Below, piece after piece: positions 33,870 through 44,974 of a stretch of 64,000 bases of DNA (positions are counted from its first letter, which is position 1; each line of letters starts with the position of its first letter). The notes under the pieces were generated by a model that saw nothing but the letters and a program-made list of their open reading frames with translations, made no database searches and was not told where the DNA came from. This DNA comes from Phallus indusiatus (Eukaryota > Basidiomycota > Agaricomycetes > Phallales > Phallaceae). Made by a program: the position numbers and the translations under genes. The stretch is taken from positions 1 through 64,000 of the forward strand of contig JAQFWX010000119.1 of assembly GCA_027605045.1 (NCBI GenBank), in the 5' to 3' direction.

Positions 33870-35180
33870 ATGGATTCCTCACCCCCACCCTCTGCACCCC
33901 AAATCGTCACCCTCGAAGATGTGGCGACTATTATTATGCGGCAATTCGCGGAAATGGATGCCCGCATGGCAAGACAGGAATCCCAGGCCTCACAGATGAT
34001 TGAGGTCCTACGGAGCATCCGAGACGCGGCTAGAGCTGCTCCTACCCAAAACACCCCTGTTGACGACGCGTCCTCACCTGGACAACCACCGGCTCCTGAG
34101 CATCAAGCCAGTTCACGCTCTTCCCGAAACACCCGACCTGCTGTACCTCCTTCGTTCGACGGAGATCGCTCCAAAGGTCGTGCCTTCTGGAACACCGTCG
34201 AGTTTTACATGAGTATATGCAGTCGCGATTTCGAGACTGATGAACTCAAGATCGGCTGGGCAATGTCGTACATGAATGAAGGCCGCGCCCTTACCTTCAG
34301 CGAATCTATGCTGAAAAAGTATCAAAGAGGAGAGAAGCCCTTCGCCGACTGGAATGCCTTTCGGGAACGATTCAAGGCTGATTTCTTTCCACAATCCGAG
34401 CAAGAAGATGCCATCAACACCCTCTATTCCAACCGCTATGTCCAAGGCAACAGGACTGTGGAAGAGTATGTGGACGCCTTCCGCGTGCTCATTGAGCACG
34501 CTGGCTTTACGGAAGGACTCGCCATTAACACGTACTTTCGTAACGGTTTGGATCCGACAATTGCATCTCTAGTAGCGACGATGAAGGACCGACCCGCACT
34601 TCACGACTACGAGGGCTGGATCAGGCAAGCACGCATGTTTGATATGGACAGGCGTGCCAACGAGGCTTTCACTGCTGCTCGTCGCCGACTCGTAGGCTCT
34701 GGAACGGTTCAGACGAATCCCGCGATCGTCCCCATTAATCGACCCCGTCCCAACCCCTTTCCGTCGTATCAGACCCTCCAGATCCAGAGGAGGCCCCCTG
34801 CCCCTTCCTATCAAGCTCCTTCTTACCCACCTCCCAGGCCAGCACCTCAACTCGCGCCCGCGTTGCCTCCTAGACCTGCGGCTTCTGCTCCTACATCCCA
34901 GGTTAGACATGACCCGATGGACGTTGACGCTGCTCGTCGACGCGTAGGCCCAGAATCGACCAGATGTCATCGCTGTGGAGCAACAGGCCATTGGGCTCGT
35001 GAATGCCCTCGCGCGTACGACATTCGGTATCTTCAGCCCGACGAATTGGACGACAATATCGCACATTTGTTGGCCCAGAAAGACGCGTTGGAAGCCCAGG
35101 CGCGTGGCAACTCTGCTCTGACCCAAGGCGAGACTGTAGCTGCAACAGAGGTAGAGGATTTTCAAAACGGCGACGAGTGA
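33870..35180 (+). CDS. gag: Gag polyprotein, family A copy 1
   Basis: 436 residues. A short helical N-terminus (EDVATIIMRQFAEMDARMARQ) precedes a retrotransposon gag domain (about 90-250, with AFWNTVEFYMSIC and GNRTVEEYVDAFR). A proline-rich linker and one CCHC zinc knuckle follow, CHRCGATGHWARECP. It forms the particle that packages element RNA. The stop TGA (35178-35180) lies in the 0 frame, with pol open in the -1 frame across it. Confidence 0.92.
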   Translation: MDSSPPPSAPQIVTLEDVATIIMRQFAEMDARMARQESQASQMIEVLRSIRDAARAAPTQNTPVDDASSPGQPPAPEHQASSRSSRNTRPAVPPSFDGDRSKGRAFWNTVEFYMSICSRDFETDELKIGWAMSYMNEGRALTFSESMLKKYQRGEKPFADWNAFRERFKADFFPQSEQEDAINTLYSNRYVQGNRTVEEYVDAFRVLIEHAGFTEGLAINTYFRNGLDPTIASLVATMKDRPALHDYEGWIRQARMFDMDRRANEAFTAARRRLVGSGTVQTNPAIVPINRPRPNPFPSYQTLQIQRRPPAPSYQAPSYPPPRPAPQLAPALPPRPAASAPTSQVRHDPMDVDAARRRVGPESTRCHRCGATGHWARECPRAYDIRYLQPDELDDNIAHLLAQKDALEAQARGNSALTQGETVAATEVEDFQNGDE

Positions 35181-38100
35181 TAGGTGCACCCTCGTTGCCG
35201 ACATCTAATAGATTCGACATTTTGTACATAGATCGCGAACAAAATGACATTTCTGATTCGAATCTAACTACCCCTGCTGCATCCCCTGACAAACCCAAAG
35301 AATCGCCTCCACCTGCCACACGTTCTGTTTCTACCCCATGTATGCTGTCGCCTTCTCAACGTCGCGCATTGCCAAAGGAATACCGACTCGCAGCTACCGC
35401 AGGCACGCAGAAGCTAGAGATTCCAGTAGAGCTACAGAGTGTTGACACCGGAGCCCTGCTGCACAGCAAGGCCATGCTGGACACCGGGGCTAGCGGTATG
35501 TTCCTCGATCGTGACTTTGTCGAGAAACATCGGCTTCCCTCCGTACGCCTTGCTAAACCCATTCCCGTGTTTAACGTCGACGGTACGCCCAACCACGCTG
35601 GCTCTATCACCCACGTTGTCGACCTCGTTGTTCGCTTTCGGGATCACTCTGAACGCACCTTGTTCGCCGTTACCTCACTCAAGTATCCCGTCCTGTTTGG
35701 ACTGCCGTGGTTCAAGGCTCACAATCCTGTCATAGACTACACAACTGGTCAAGTAGAGTTCATGCGCTGCAGCCCCAGTTGTCGGTCTTGTGCCCCACGC
35801 TGGCCAGCGGGTAAGCTCTCTAAGCGCGCGTTCCAACAGATCCGACGCGCACCTCTGCCAGAGCTCGACGACACTGAGGCCGATGATCCTGACATACCAG
35901 ACCTGGTCGACGTCGAGTCTGGGATTGAAGAGGGTGATCGACTGTTCGCGATATCAATGCTACCCGACGAGCCCGACACTCACCGCATATATGCCACCGA
36001 GACCATCTCCCAGCGACTAGCTCAGGCCCACGCCAACAACGCAGACGCACCAGCTCCCAAGGGTTTTCGGGATATCGTGCCAGAGATGTTCCACGACCTT
36101 GCCGACATTTTCTCGAAGGAGTCGTTCGACTCGTTGCCGCAATCGAAGAAGTGGGATCACCCGATAGAGCTTGTGCCAGGTTCTGAGCCCAAGTCGTGCA
36201 AGATCTACCCGTTGTCGCCCAACGAGCAGGCCGAGTTAGACGCGTTTCTAGAAGAAAACCTTGCATCTGGACGAATCCGACCCTCCAAGTCGCCCATGGC
36301 GTCCCCGGTATTCTTCATTAAGAAGAAAGATGGCTCTCTTCGTCTCATCCAGGACTATCGGGCATTGAATGCTATGACGATTAAGAACCGTTACCCGCTG
36401 CCCCTGATCTCAGAGCTCATCAACAAATTGCAAGGTGCCCGGTACTTTACCAAGCTGGACGTGCGCTGGGGTTACAACAATGTGCGGATAAAGGAAGGAG
36501 ACGAGTGGAAGGCTGCTTTCCGCACCAACCGCGGCCTTTTCGAACCTCTGGTAATGTTCTTTGGTCTCACAAATAGCCCTGCGACCTTCCAGACAATGAT
36601 GAACGAGATCTTCGAGGACATGATCTCGGAAGGTGTCGTTGCCGTCTATATCGACGACATTCTCATCTACACTCAGGATCGGGAACAGCACAACCAGGTA
36701 ACACGACGCGTTCTCGAACGTCTCCGCGAGCACAAGCTGTATCTCAAGGCAGAGAAGTGCGAGTTCTGCCGGACTAAGATCGAGTACTTGGGTGTTGTCA
36801 TTTCCGAGAACACGGTCGAGATGGATCCCGCGAAAGTCTCGGGTGTCAGAGACTGGCCCATCCCGAAGAACGTCACTGAGGTCCAGTCCTTCCTGGGCTT
36901 CGCCAACTTCTACCGTCGGTTTATCAAGGATTTCGCGCATATTGCCAATCCCATGTTCGGGTTAACCAAGAAGGATACACCCTTCGTCTGGTCCGACACT
37001 TGTCAGCATGCTTTCGATACTCTGAAGTCGTCAATTACCTCTGCTCCCATTCTTCTCATTCCCAACCCCACTAATCCTTACCGGGTTGAAGCAGACAGCT
37101 CCGACTTTGCAACAGGCGCGGTTCTTTCACAGTTGTCGAACGAGGACGGCAAATGGCATCCTGTTGCGTTCTTCTCGAAGGCCCTCAGTCCCGTTGAACG
37201 CAACTACGAGATTCACGACAAGGAGATGCTGGCTATCATACGGTCCTTAGAGGAATGGCGACACTTTCTCGAAGGCGCATCCCACCCTATCGACATACGG
37301 ACTGATCACAAGAATCTTGAATATTTCATGTCCGCGCGTAACCTAAATCGTCGTCAAGCTAGATGGTCAGTATATCTCTCACGATTCGACTTTACTCTGC
37401 AGCATATACCGGGTAAGTCGATGGGGAAACCTGATGGCTTGTCCTGTCGCCCAGATCATGGCTCGGGAAAAGACGACAATCGTGGCGTCACTCTAATCCG
37501 ACCCGAAATGTTTGCAATCAATGCTCTGCAAACATTCCGTCTTAAGGGGGAGGAGGAGGACCTTTTACGCCAGATTCGCAAGGCCAATCGGGAAGGCAAG
37601 GTCGAGGATAGTGTGTCTAAAGCCGTTGCAACACTTCGTGCACTGGGTGGTCGTTCAGCTCACTCGTCGGAATGGTTTGAAGACCAGGACCTCCTCTACT
37701 ATCGCGGCAAGGTTTACGTGCCAAATGTGGACGAGTTGCATCGGAAAATCCTTTCCAGACACCACGACACCAAACTCGGTGGTCACCCGGGTCGTTTCAA
37801 GACTCTCGAGCTCGTTTCGCGCACCTTCTGGTGGCCAGGTGTCTCTAGGTATGTCCAACGCTATGTAGAGGCCTGCGACATGTGTCTACGTACGAAACCG
37901 TCTCGTCATGCTCCCTATGGCCTTCTCCGACCCACAGAAGTGCCAAGTCGACCCTGGGAACACATCTCAGTCGACTTCATCGTGGAGCTGCCAGAATCTA
38001 ACGGTTTCGACGCGATCCTCTCTGTCGTCGACTCTCTCACCAAACAGGTTCATTTCGTGCCGACATTTACGACACTTGACGCGACGGGTCTAGCCCGTCT

Positions 38101-38830
38101 GTACCTTCAACACGTCTGGAAGCTCCATGGTCTCCCCATGAAGGTGATCTCTGACAGGGGCCCCCAGTTCGCGTCCCGCTTCACGCAGGAGCTTTCTAGA
38201 CTCCTTGGCATACGGCTTGCACCCTCCACGGCATATCATCCTCAAACCGATGGTCAGACGGAACGTGTCAATGCAGAAGTCGAACAGTACCTTCGACTTT
38301 TCACCTCTGAGCGACAGGACGACTGGGACCAGATACTGCCCTTGGTTGAGTTCGCATATAACAACCACGTGCACTCAGCTACGCGCGCGACACCGTTTGA
38401 GCTCGACACTGGACGACATCCTCGTATGGGATTCGAACCGCTGGTTGCCGACTCCAAGATCGAATCTGTCAACGAGTTCAAGACGCGTATGGAGTCGACG
38501 ATAGAGGAAGCCAAGGCCGCTATAGCCAAGTCGAAGGATGAGATGGCCAAGTACTACGATCGGAAACACATCCCGGCACCTGAATACAAGGTTGGCGACA
38601 AGGTATACCTCGATTCGAGCGACATCCGTACCACCAGGCCCTCCGCCAAGTTATCGCATCGGTACCTAGGGCCTTTCCCGATAGTCAGCAAGGTCGGATC
38701 GCACGCATATAAGCTGCGTTTACCACTGTCGATGTCAAGGCTTCATCCAGTGTTCCACGTCGGGAAGTTGCGTCCAAAGGTTGAAGATACAATCCCGGGT
38801 CGTCGCGTCAGGGCCCCCCCCCCCTCCTGA
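35177..38830 (+). CDS. pol: Pol polyprotein, family A copy 1 (frameshifted before the chromodomain)
   Basis: The -1 frame is open from 35003, and pol proper starts at about 35177. The protease site is [12 protein letters not shown]. Reverse transcriptase has the catalytic [10 protein letters not shown]. RNase H follows ([16 protein letters not shown] and a THK-like [12 protein letters not shown]). Integrase has the HHCC zinc site ([13 protein letters not shown]...CDMCLRTK) and the D,D,E core ([21 protein letters not shown]). An 11-C run at 38814-38824 carries one extra C compared with the copy at 50640. The frame therefore ends at 38830, and the chromodomain ([24 protein letters not shown]) is in another frame, 38840-39122. 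The element probably cannot make a full integrase. Confidence 0.9.
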   Translation: MIGAPSLPTSNRFDILYIDREQNDISDSNLTTPAASPDKPKESPPPATRSVSTPCMLSPSQRRALPKEYRLAATAGTQKLEIPVELQSVDTGALLHSKAMLDTGASGMFLDRDFVEKHRLPSVRLAKPIPVFNVDGTPNHAGSITHVVDLVVRFRDHSERTLFAVTSLKYPVLFGLPWFKAHNPVIDYTTGQVEFMRCSPSCRSCAPRWPAGKLSKRAFQQIRRAPLPELDDTEADDPDIPDLVDVESGIEEGDRLFAISMLPDEPDTHRIYATETISQRLAQAHANNADAPAPKGFRDIVPEMFHDLADIFSKESFDSLPQSKKWDHPIELVPGSEPKSCKIYPLSPNEQAELDAFLEENLASGRIRPSKSPMASPVFFIKKKDGSLRLIQDYRALNAMTIKNRYPLPLISELINKLQGARYFTKLDVRWGYNNVRIKEGDEWKAAFRTNRGLFEPLVMFFGLTNSPATFQTMMNEIFEDMISEGVVAVYIDDILIYTQDREQHNQVTRRVLERLREHKLYLKAEKCEFCRTKIEYLGVVISENTVEMDPAKVSGVRDWPIPKNVTEVQSFLGFANFYRRFIKDFAHIANPMFGLTKKDTPFVWSDTCQHAFDTLKSSITSAPILLIPNPTNPYRVEADSSDFATGAVLSQLSNEDGKWHPVAFFSKALSPVERNYEIHDKEMLAIIRSLEEWRHFLEGASHPIDIRTDHKNLEYFMSARNLNRRQARWSVYLSRFDFTLQHIPGKSMGKPDGLSCRPDHGSGKDDNRGVTLIRPEMFAINALQTFRLKGEEEDLLRQIRKANREGKVEDSVSKAVATLRALGGRSAHSSEWFEDQDLLYYRGKVYVPNVDELHRKILSRHHDTKLGGHPGRFKTLELVSRTFWWPGVSRYVQRYVEACDMCLRTKPSRHAPYGLLRPTEVPSRPWEHISVDFIVELPESNGFDAILSVVDSLTKQVHFVPTFTTLDATGLARLYLQHVWKLHGLPMKVISDRGPQFASRFTQELSRLLGIRLAPSTAYHPQTDGQTERVNAEVEQYLRLFTSERQDDWDQILPLVEFAYNNHVHSATRATPFELDTGRHPRMGFEPLVADSKIESVNEFKTRMESTIEEAKAAIAKSKDEMAKYYDRKHIPAPEYKVGDKVYLDSSDIRTTRPSAKLSHRYLGPFPIVSKVGSHAYKLRLPLSMSRLHPVFHVGKLRPKVEDTIPGRRVRAPPPS

Positions 38831-39133
38831 GGTCAGAGACGATGGTGAACACTATGTCGTGGAACGGATCTTGGACAGTCGTGTCTTCCGGAGACGACTC
38901 GAGTATAAGGTGCGTTGGGAAGGCTATGGTCCCGAGCACGATCAGTGGGAACCCGAGTCAAATATTGCAGCCCCGGATCTCATTAAGGAATTCCACCGCG
39001 AACATCCGAGTGCGCCACGCTCGATAAATGGCCTTCTTTTCCATCGTCGCCCTCGGTTCGACTTCTCAAAGTTACAGGCGTCATTAGTCGAAGCTACAGG
39101 CGTCGGGACGCCGCCTCGTTGAAGGGGGGATGG

Positions 39134-39529
39134 TGTCAGGGTACGCTACCACCGTCTCTCATTTTCTTATTTATTATCATCGGCATCACTTCCTTTCTAT
39201 TTTATTTATCATTTCCATATTTTACTTTCACTCTCCGTTTCCTTGTTCTGTCTCTATTTCACTTTCTCTACTCGCGCGCGTTGCGCGCTCGTACCCGGCG
39301 TGATGCCCGTGACATCACGTCGCTTAGGTTCGGTTTGGGCGCCTGGCACTTAGCTGTGTCAGGGCCGCACGCCGCGTCGTCGTTTTATGTATATAGTAGC
39401 TGTACCTAGAGTGAGGGTCCCTAAGCTTGTTCTCTTAGGATCCCCTCCCTCTAGGTGAGTAGTTAGTTTCCCTTCCAATATATTATCTTAGGATCCCCTC
39501 CCTCTAGTGTGAGCTGAGTAGCCCTAACA
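39134..39529 (+). repeat. Family A LTR 2 (shared by both tandem copies)
   Basis: 396 bp, nearly identical to LTR 1. It is followed at 39532-39542 by the same 11-nt putative self-primer site. Confidence 0.92.
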
Positions 39530-39694
39530 GTAGAACAAGCTTCTACTCGCAGACTGGTCGTTTCTATCGACACTCGTTATTGAAAAATCGCGCTCGACAC
39601 CGACTATCGCAGTGTCGTATTTTCCCCTCGAGTCCCGTCTATAACCGACCCCTCTGCTCCGTCCTAAAACCCCTTTTTCCTTTCTCTCTCTCTC

Positions 39695-41005
39695 ATGGAT
39701 TCCTCACCCCCACCCTCTGCACCCCAAATCGTCACCCTCGAAGATGTGGCGACTATTATTATGCGGCAATTCGCGGAAATGGATGCCCGCATGGCAAGAC
39801 AGGAATCCCAGGCCTCACAGATGATTGAGGTCCTACGGAGCATCCGAGATGCGGCTAGAGCTGCTCCTACCCAAAACACCCCTGTTGACGACGCGTCCTC
39901 ACCGGGACAACCACCGGCTCCTGAGCATCAAGCCAGTTCACGCTCTTCCCGAAATACCCGACCTGCTGTACCTCCTTCGTTCGACGGAGATCGCTCCAAG
40001 GGTCGTGCCTTCTGGAACACCGTCGAGTTTTACATGAGTATATGCAGTCGCGACTTCGAGACTGATGAACTCAAGATCGGCTGGGCGATGTCGTACATGA
40101 ATGAAGGCCGCGCCCTTACCTTCAGCGAATCTATGCTGAAAAGGTATCAAAGAGGAGAGAAGCCTTTTGCCGACTGGAATGCCTTTCGGGAACGGTTCAA
40201 GACGGATTTCTTTCCACAATCCGAGCAAGAAGACGCCATCAACACCCTCTATTCCAACCGTTACATCCAAGGCAACAGGACTGTGGAAGAGTATGTGGAC
40301 GCCTTCCGTGTGCTCATTGAGCACGCTGGCTTTACGGAAGGTCTCGCCATTAACACGTACTTTCGTAATGGTCTAGACCCGGCAATTGCGTCTCTGGTAG
40401 CGACGATGAAGGACCGACCCGCACTTCACGACTACGAGGGCTGGATCAGGCAAGCACGCATGTTTGATATGGACAGGCGTTCCAACGAGGCTTTCACCGC
40501 TGCTCGCCGTCGACTCATAGGCTCTGGAACGACTCAGACAAATCCCGCGACAGTCCCCATTAACCGACCTCGTCCCACCCCTTTCCCGTCGTACCAGATT
40601 CCTCAGATCCAGAGGAGGCCCCTTGCCCCTGCCTATCAGGCTCCTGCCTACCCACCTCCCAGGCCTATACCCCAGGTCATGCCCGCGCCGCCCCCTAGAC
40701 CTGCGGCTTCTGTTCCTACACCTCAGGTTAGACATGACCCGATGGACGTTGACGCTGCCCGTCGACGCGTAGGCCCAGAATCGACCAGGTGTCATCGCTG
40801 TGGAGCAACAGGCCATTGGGCTCGTGAATGCCCTCGCGCATACGACATTCGGTATCTTCAACCCGATGAATTAGACGAGAATATCGCACACCTGTTGGCT
40901 CAGAAAGACGCGTTAGAAGCCCAGGCACGTGGCGACTCTGTTCTGACCCAGGGTGAGACTGTAGCTGCAACAGAAGTAGAGGATTTTCAAAACGGCGACG
41001 AGTGA
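39695..41005 (+). CDS. gag: Gag polyprotein, family A copy 2
   Basis: 436 residues, same layout as copy 1, with scattered substitutions concentrated in the proline-rich linker. The CCHC knuckle is intact. The frame looks functional. Confidence 0.9.
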   Translation: MDSSPPPSAPQIVTLEDVATIIMRQFAEMDARMARQESQASQMIEVLRSIRDAARAAPTQNTPVDDASSPGQPPAPEHQASSRSSRNTRPAVPPSFDGDRSKGRAFWNTVEFYMSICSRDFETDELKIGWAMSYMNEGRALTFSESMLKRYQRGEKPFADWNAFRERFKTDFFPQSEQEDAINTLYSNRYIQGNRTVEEYVDAFRVLIEHAGFTEGLAINTYFRNGLDPAIASLVATMKDRPALHDYEGWIRQARMFDMDRRSNEAFTAARRRLIGSGTTQTNPATVPINRPRPTPFPSYQIPQIQRRPLAPAYQAPAYPPPRPIPQVMPAPPPRPAASVPTPQVRHDPMDVDAARRRVGPESTRCHRCGATGHWARECPRAYDIRYLQPDELDENIAHLLAQKDALEAQARGDSVLTQGETVAATEVEDFQNGDE

Positions 41006-44000
41006 TAGATGCACCCTCGTTGCCGACATCTAATAGATTCGACATTTTGTACATAGATCGCGAACAAAATGACATTCCTGATTCGAATCTGACTACCCCT
41101 GCTGCATCCTCTGATAAACCCAAAGAATCGCCTCCACCTGCTACACGCTCTGTTTCCATTCCATGTATGCTGTCGCCTTCTCAACGTCGCGCATTGCCAA
41201 GTGAATACCGACTTGCAGCTACCGCTGGTACACAGAAGCTGGAGATCCCGGTAGAACTCCAAAGTGTTGACACTGGAGCCCTGCTGCACAGCAAGGCCAT
41301 GCTGGACACTGGGGCTAGTGGCATGTTCCTCGATCGCGACTTTGTCGAGAAACATCGACTTCCCTCCGTACGTCTTGCTAAACCAATTCCCGTGTTTAAT
41401 GTCGACGGTACACCCAATCATGCTGGCTCTATCACCCACGTCGTTGACCTGGTCGTTCGCTTTCGGGATCATTCTGAACGCACCCTGTTCGCCGTTACCT
41501 CCCTCAAGTATCCCGTGTTGTTTGGGCTGCCATGGTTCAAGGCCCACAATCCCGTCATAGATTACACGACTGGTCAAGTAGAATTCATGCGCTGCAGCCC
41601 TAGTTGTAGATCCTGCGCTCCACGCTGGCCAGCGGGTAAACTCTCTAAGCGTGCGTTCCAACAGATCCGACGCGCACCTCTGCCTGAACTCGACGACACG
41701 GAGACCAGTGATCCTGACATACCAGACCTGGTCAACGTCGAGTCTGAAATTGAGGAAGGTGATCGACTGTTCGCGATATCAATGCTGCCCGACGAGCCCG
41801 ACACTCACCGCATATATGCCACCGAGACCATCTCCCAACGACTGGCCCAGGCCCATGCCAACAACTCGGACGCACCAACTCCCAAGGGTTTTCGGGATAT
41901 CGTGCCAGAGAGGTTTCACGACTTTGCCGACATTTTCTCAAAGGAGTCGTTCGACTCGTTGCCGCAATCGAAGAAATGGGACCACCCGATAGAGCTTGTG
42001 CCAGGTTCTGAACCCAAGTCGTGCAAGATCTACCCGTTGTCGCCCAACGAACAAGCCGAGTTAGATGCGTTTCTAGAAGAAAACCTTGCGTCTGGACGAA
42101 TCCGACCCTCCAAGTCGCCCATGGCGTCCCCAGTATTCTTCATCAAGAAGAAAGATGGCTCTCTTCGTCTCATCCAGGACTATCGGGCATTGAATGCTAT
42201 GACGATTAAGAACCGTTACCCGCTGCCCCTGATCTCAGAGCTCATCAATAAATTACAAGGTGCCCGGTACTTTACCAAGCTGGACGTGCGCTGGGGTTAC
42301 AACAATGTGCGGATAAAGGAAGGAGACGAGTGGAAGGCTGCTTTCCGCACCAACCGCGGCCTTTTCGAACCTCTGGTAATGTTCTTTGGTCTCACTAATA
42401 GCCCTGCGACCTTCCAGACAATGATGAACGAGATCTTCGAGGACATGATCTCGGAAGGTGTCGTTGCCGTCTATATCGACGACATTCTCATCTATACTCG
42501 GGATCGGGAACAACATGACCAGGTAACACGACGCGTTCTCGAACGTCTCCGTGAGCACAAGCTGTATCTCAAGGCAGAGAAGTGCGAGTTTTGTCGGACT
42601 AAGATCGAGTACTTGGGTGTTGTCATTTCCGAGAACACGGTCGAGATGGATCCCGCGAAAGTCTCGGGTGTCAGAGACTGGCCCGTCCCGAAGAACGTCA
42701 CTGAGGTCCAGTCCTTCCTGGGCTTCGCCAACTTCTACCGTCGGTTTATCAAGGATTTCGCGCGTATTGCCAATCCCATGTTCGGGTTAACCAAGAAGGA
42801 TACGCCCTTCGTCTGGTCCGACACTTGTCAGCACGCTTTCGATACTCTGAAGTCGTCAATCACCTCTGCTCCTATTCTCCTCATCCCCAACCCCGCTAAT
42901 CCTTACCGGGTTGAAGCAGACAGCTCCGACTTTGCAACAGGCGCAGTTCTTTCACAATTGTCGAGCGAAGACGGTAAATGGCACCCAGTTGCGTTCTTCT
43001 CGAAGGCCCTCGGTCCCGTTGAACGCAACTACGAGATTCACGACAAGGAGATGCTCGCTATCATACGGTCCTTGGAGGAATGGCGACACTTTCTTGAAGG
43101 CGCGTCTCATCCTATCGACATACGGACTGATCACAAGAATCTCGAGTATTTCATGTCCGCACGCAACCTCAATCGTCGTCAAGCCAGATGGTCAGTATAT
43201 CTCTCGCGATTCGACTTTACTCTGCAGCATATACCGGGTAAATCAATGGGTAAACCTGATGGCCTGTCCCGCCGCCCAGACCATGGCTCGGGAAAGGACG
43301 ACAATCGTGGCGTCACCTTAATCCGACCTGAAATGTTTGCAATCAATGCTCTGCAAACATTCCGTCTTAAGGGGGAGGAGGAGGACCTTTTACGCCAGAT
43401 TCGCAAGGCCAATCGGGAAGGCAAGGTCGAGGATAGTGTGTCTAAAGCCGTTGCAACACTTCGTGCACTGGGTGGTCGCTCAGCTCACTCGTCGGAATGG
43501 TTCGAGGATCAGGACCTCCTTTATTATCGTGGCAAGGTTTACGTGCCAAATGTGGACGAGGTGCGTCGGAAAATCCTTTCTAGACACCACGACACCAAAC
43601 TCGGTGGCCACCCGGGTCGTTTCAAGACCCTCGAGCTCGTTTCGCGCACCTTTTGGTGGCCAGGCATCTCTAGGTACGTGCAACGCTATGTAGAGGCCTG
43701 CGATATGTGTCTACGTACGAAACCGTCTCGTCATGCTCCCTATGGACTTCTCCGACCCACAGAAGTGCCAAGTCGACCTTGGGAACACATCTCAGTCGAC
43801 TTCATCGTGGAGCTGCCAGAATCCAACGGTTTTGACGCGATCCTCTCTGTCGTCGACTCTCTCACCAAACGGGTTCACTTCGTGCCGACATTTACGACAC
43901 TTGACGCGACAGGTCTGGCCCGACTGTACCTCCAGCACGTCTGGAAGCTCCATGGGCTTCCCATGAAGGTGATCTCCGACAGGGGCCCCCAGTTCGCGTC

Positions 44001-44580
44001 CCGCTTCACGCAGGAGCTTTCTAGGCTCCTTGGCATACGGCTTGCACCCTCTACTGCATATCATCCTCAAACCGATGGTCAGACGGAACGCGTCAACGCA
44101 GAAGTCGAACAGTACCTTCGACTCTTCACCTCTGAGCGACAGGACGACTGGGACCAGCTACTGCCCATGGCTGAGTTCGCATACAACAACCATGTGCACT
44201 CAGCCACGCGTTCGACACCTTTTGAGCTCGACACGGGACGACATCCTCGTATGGGATTCGAACCGCAGGTTGCCGACTCGAAGATCGAATCTGTCAACGA
44301 GTTCAAGACGCGTATGGAATCGACGATAGAGGAAGCCAAGGCCGCTATAGCCAGGTCGAAAGACGAGATGGCCAAGTATTACGATCGGAAACACATCCCA
44401 GCACCTGAATACAAGGTTGGCGACAAGGTATACCTCGATTCTAGCGACATCCGCACCACCAGACCTTCCGCCAAATTGTCGCATCGGTACCTAGGCCCAT
44501 TTCCGATAGTCAACAAGGTCGGATCCCATGCATATAGACTACGTCTACCACTGTCGATGTCAAGACTCCACCCTGTCTTC
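41002..44580 (+). pseudogene. pol: Pol of family A copy 2, split by insertion
   Basis: The -1 frame is open from the gag stop through protease, reverse transcriptase (YIDDILIYT), RNase H and most of integrase. It then runs into the family B LTR at 44581, within the segment encoding SRLHPVF. A TGA upstream in the -1 frame (in ccagggtgagac, near 40960) limits entry to the last roughly 45 bases before the gag stop. The missing end, with the chromodomain, continues at 50590-50955. Confidence 0.88.
44576..44580. repeat. Target site duplication TCTTC, left
   Basis: TCTTC directly before the family B LTR; repeated at 50585-50589 directly after the other LTR. It marks the exact integration point in family A pol. 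Confidence 0.93.
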
Positions 44581-44932
44581 TGTTAGGGCGACTCAGGGCA
44601 CACACCTAGAGGAGGGAAAACCTAAGATCTATTGAGGGGCAGCGACTAACTACTCACCTAGAGGAGGGAAAACCTAAGAGAACAAGCTCAGGTATCCCCC
44701 TCTAGGGAAAACGCATATAAGTACAGGATACGAAGCGCCCAACTGATCCCCATGGGATCCGAGGAGATATAGACAGAAATCGAGGGAAATCGAAGAGATC
44801 GAAAAATCGAGAAAACGATGGAACTAATGGAAACGGCAAAGTACGGGAAATGGAGGAAATCGTAACACGAAATGAAACCGAAAGAAATCGAAGAAATCGA
44901 ATAATCGGAAAAGGCGCTAGCGTACCGTGACA
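44581..44932 (-). repeat. Family B 3' LTR
   Basis: Reads TGTCACGGTACGC...CGCCCTAACA on the minus strand, 352 bp. Confidence 0.93.
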
Positions 44933-44974
44933 CCACCCCCCCCTTCAACAAGGCGGCGACCCGACGCCTGAGAT

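Larger units (their letters stand above)
33309..39529 (+). mobile_element. Ty3/Gypsy chromovirus family A, copy 1 (full length)
   Basis: Structure is a 396-bp LTR (33309-33704), gag, pol, a purine tract (gaagggggga) and a second LTR (39134-39529). The two LTRs differ at one base that I could see (33320s, ccgccg versus ccaccg). The domain order protease, reverse transcriptase, RNase H, integrase, chromodomain places it in the chromovirus branch. The second LTR is at the same time the 5' LTR of the next copy, so the two form a tandem. Confidence 0.93.

Noticed and set aside
34569..35319. Minus-strand frames of 138-211 codons opposite gag/pol
   Set aside because: Shadow frames of the GC-rich gag and pol coding sequence; the same shadows recur in copy 2.
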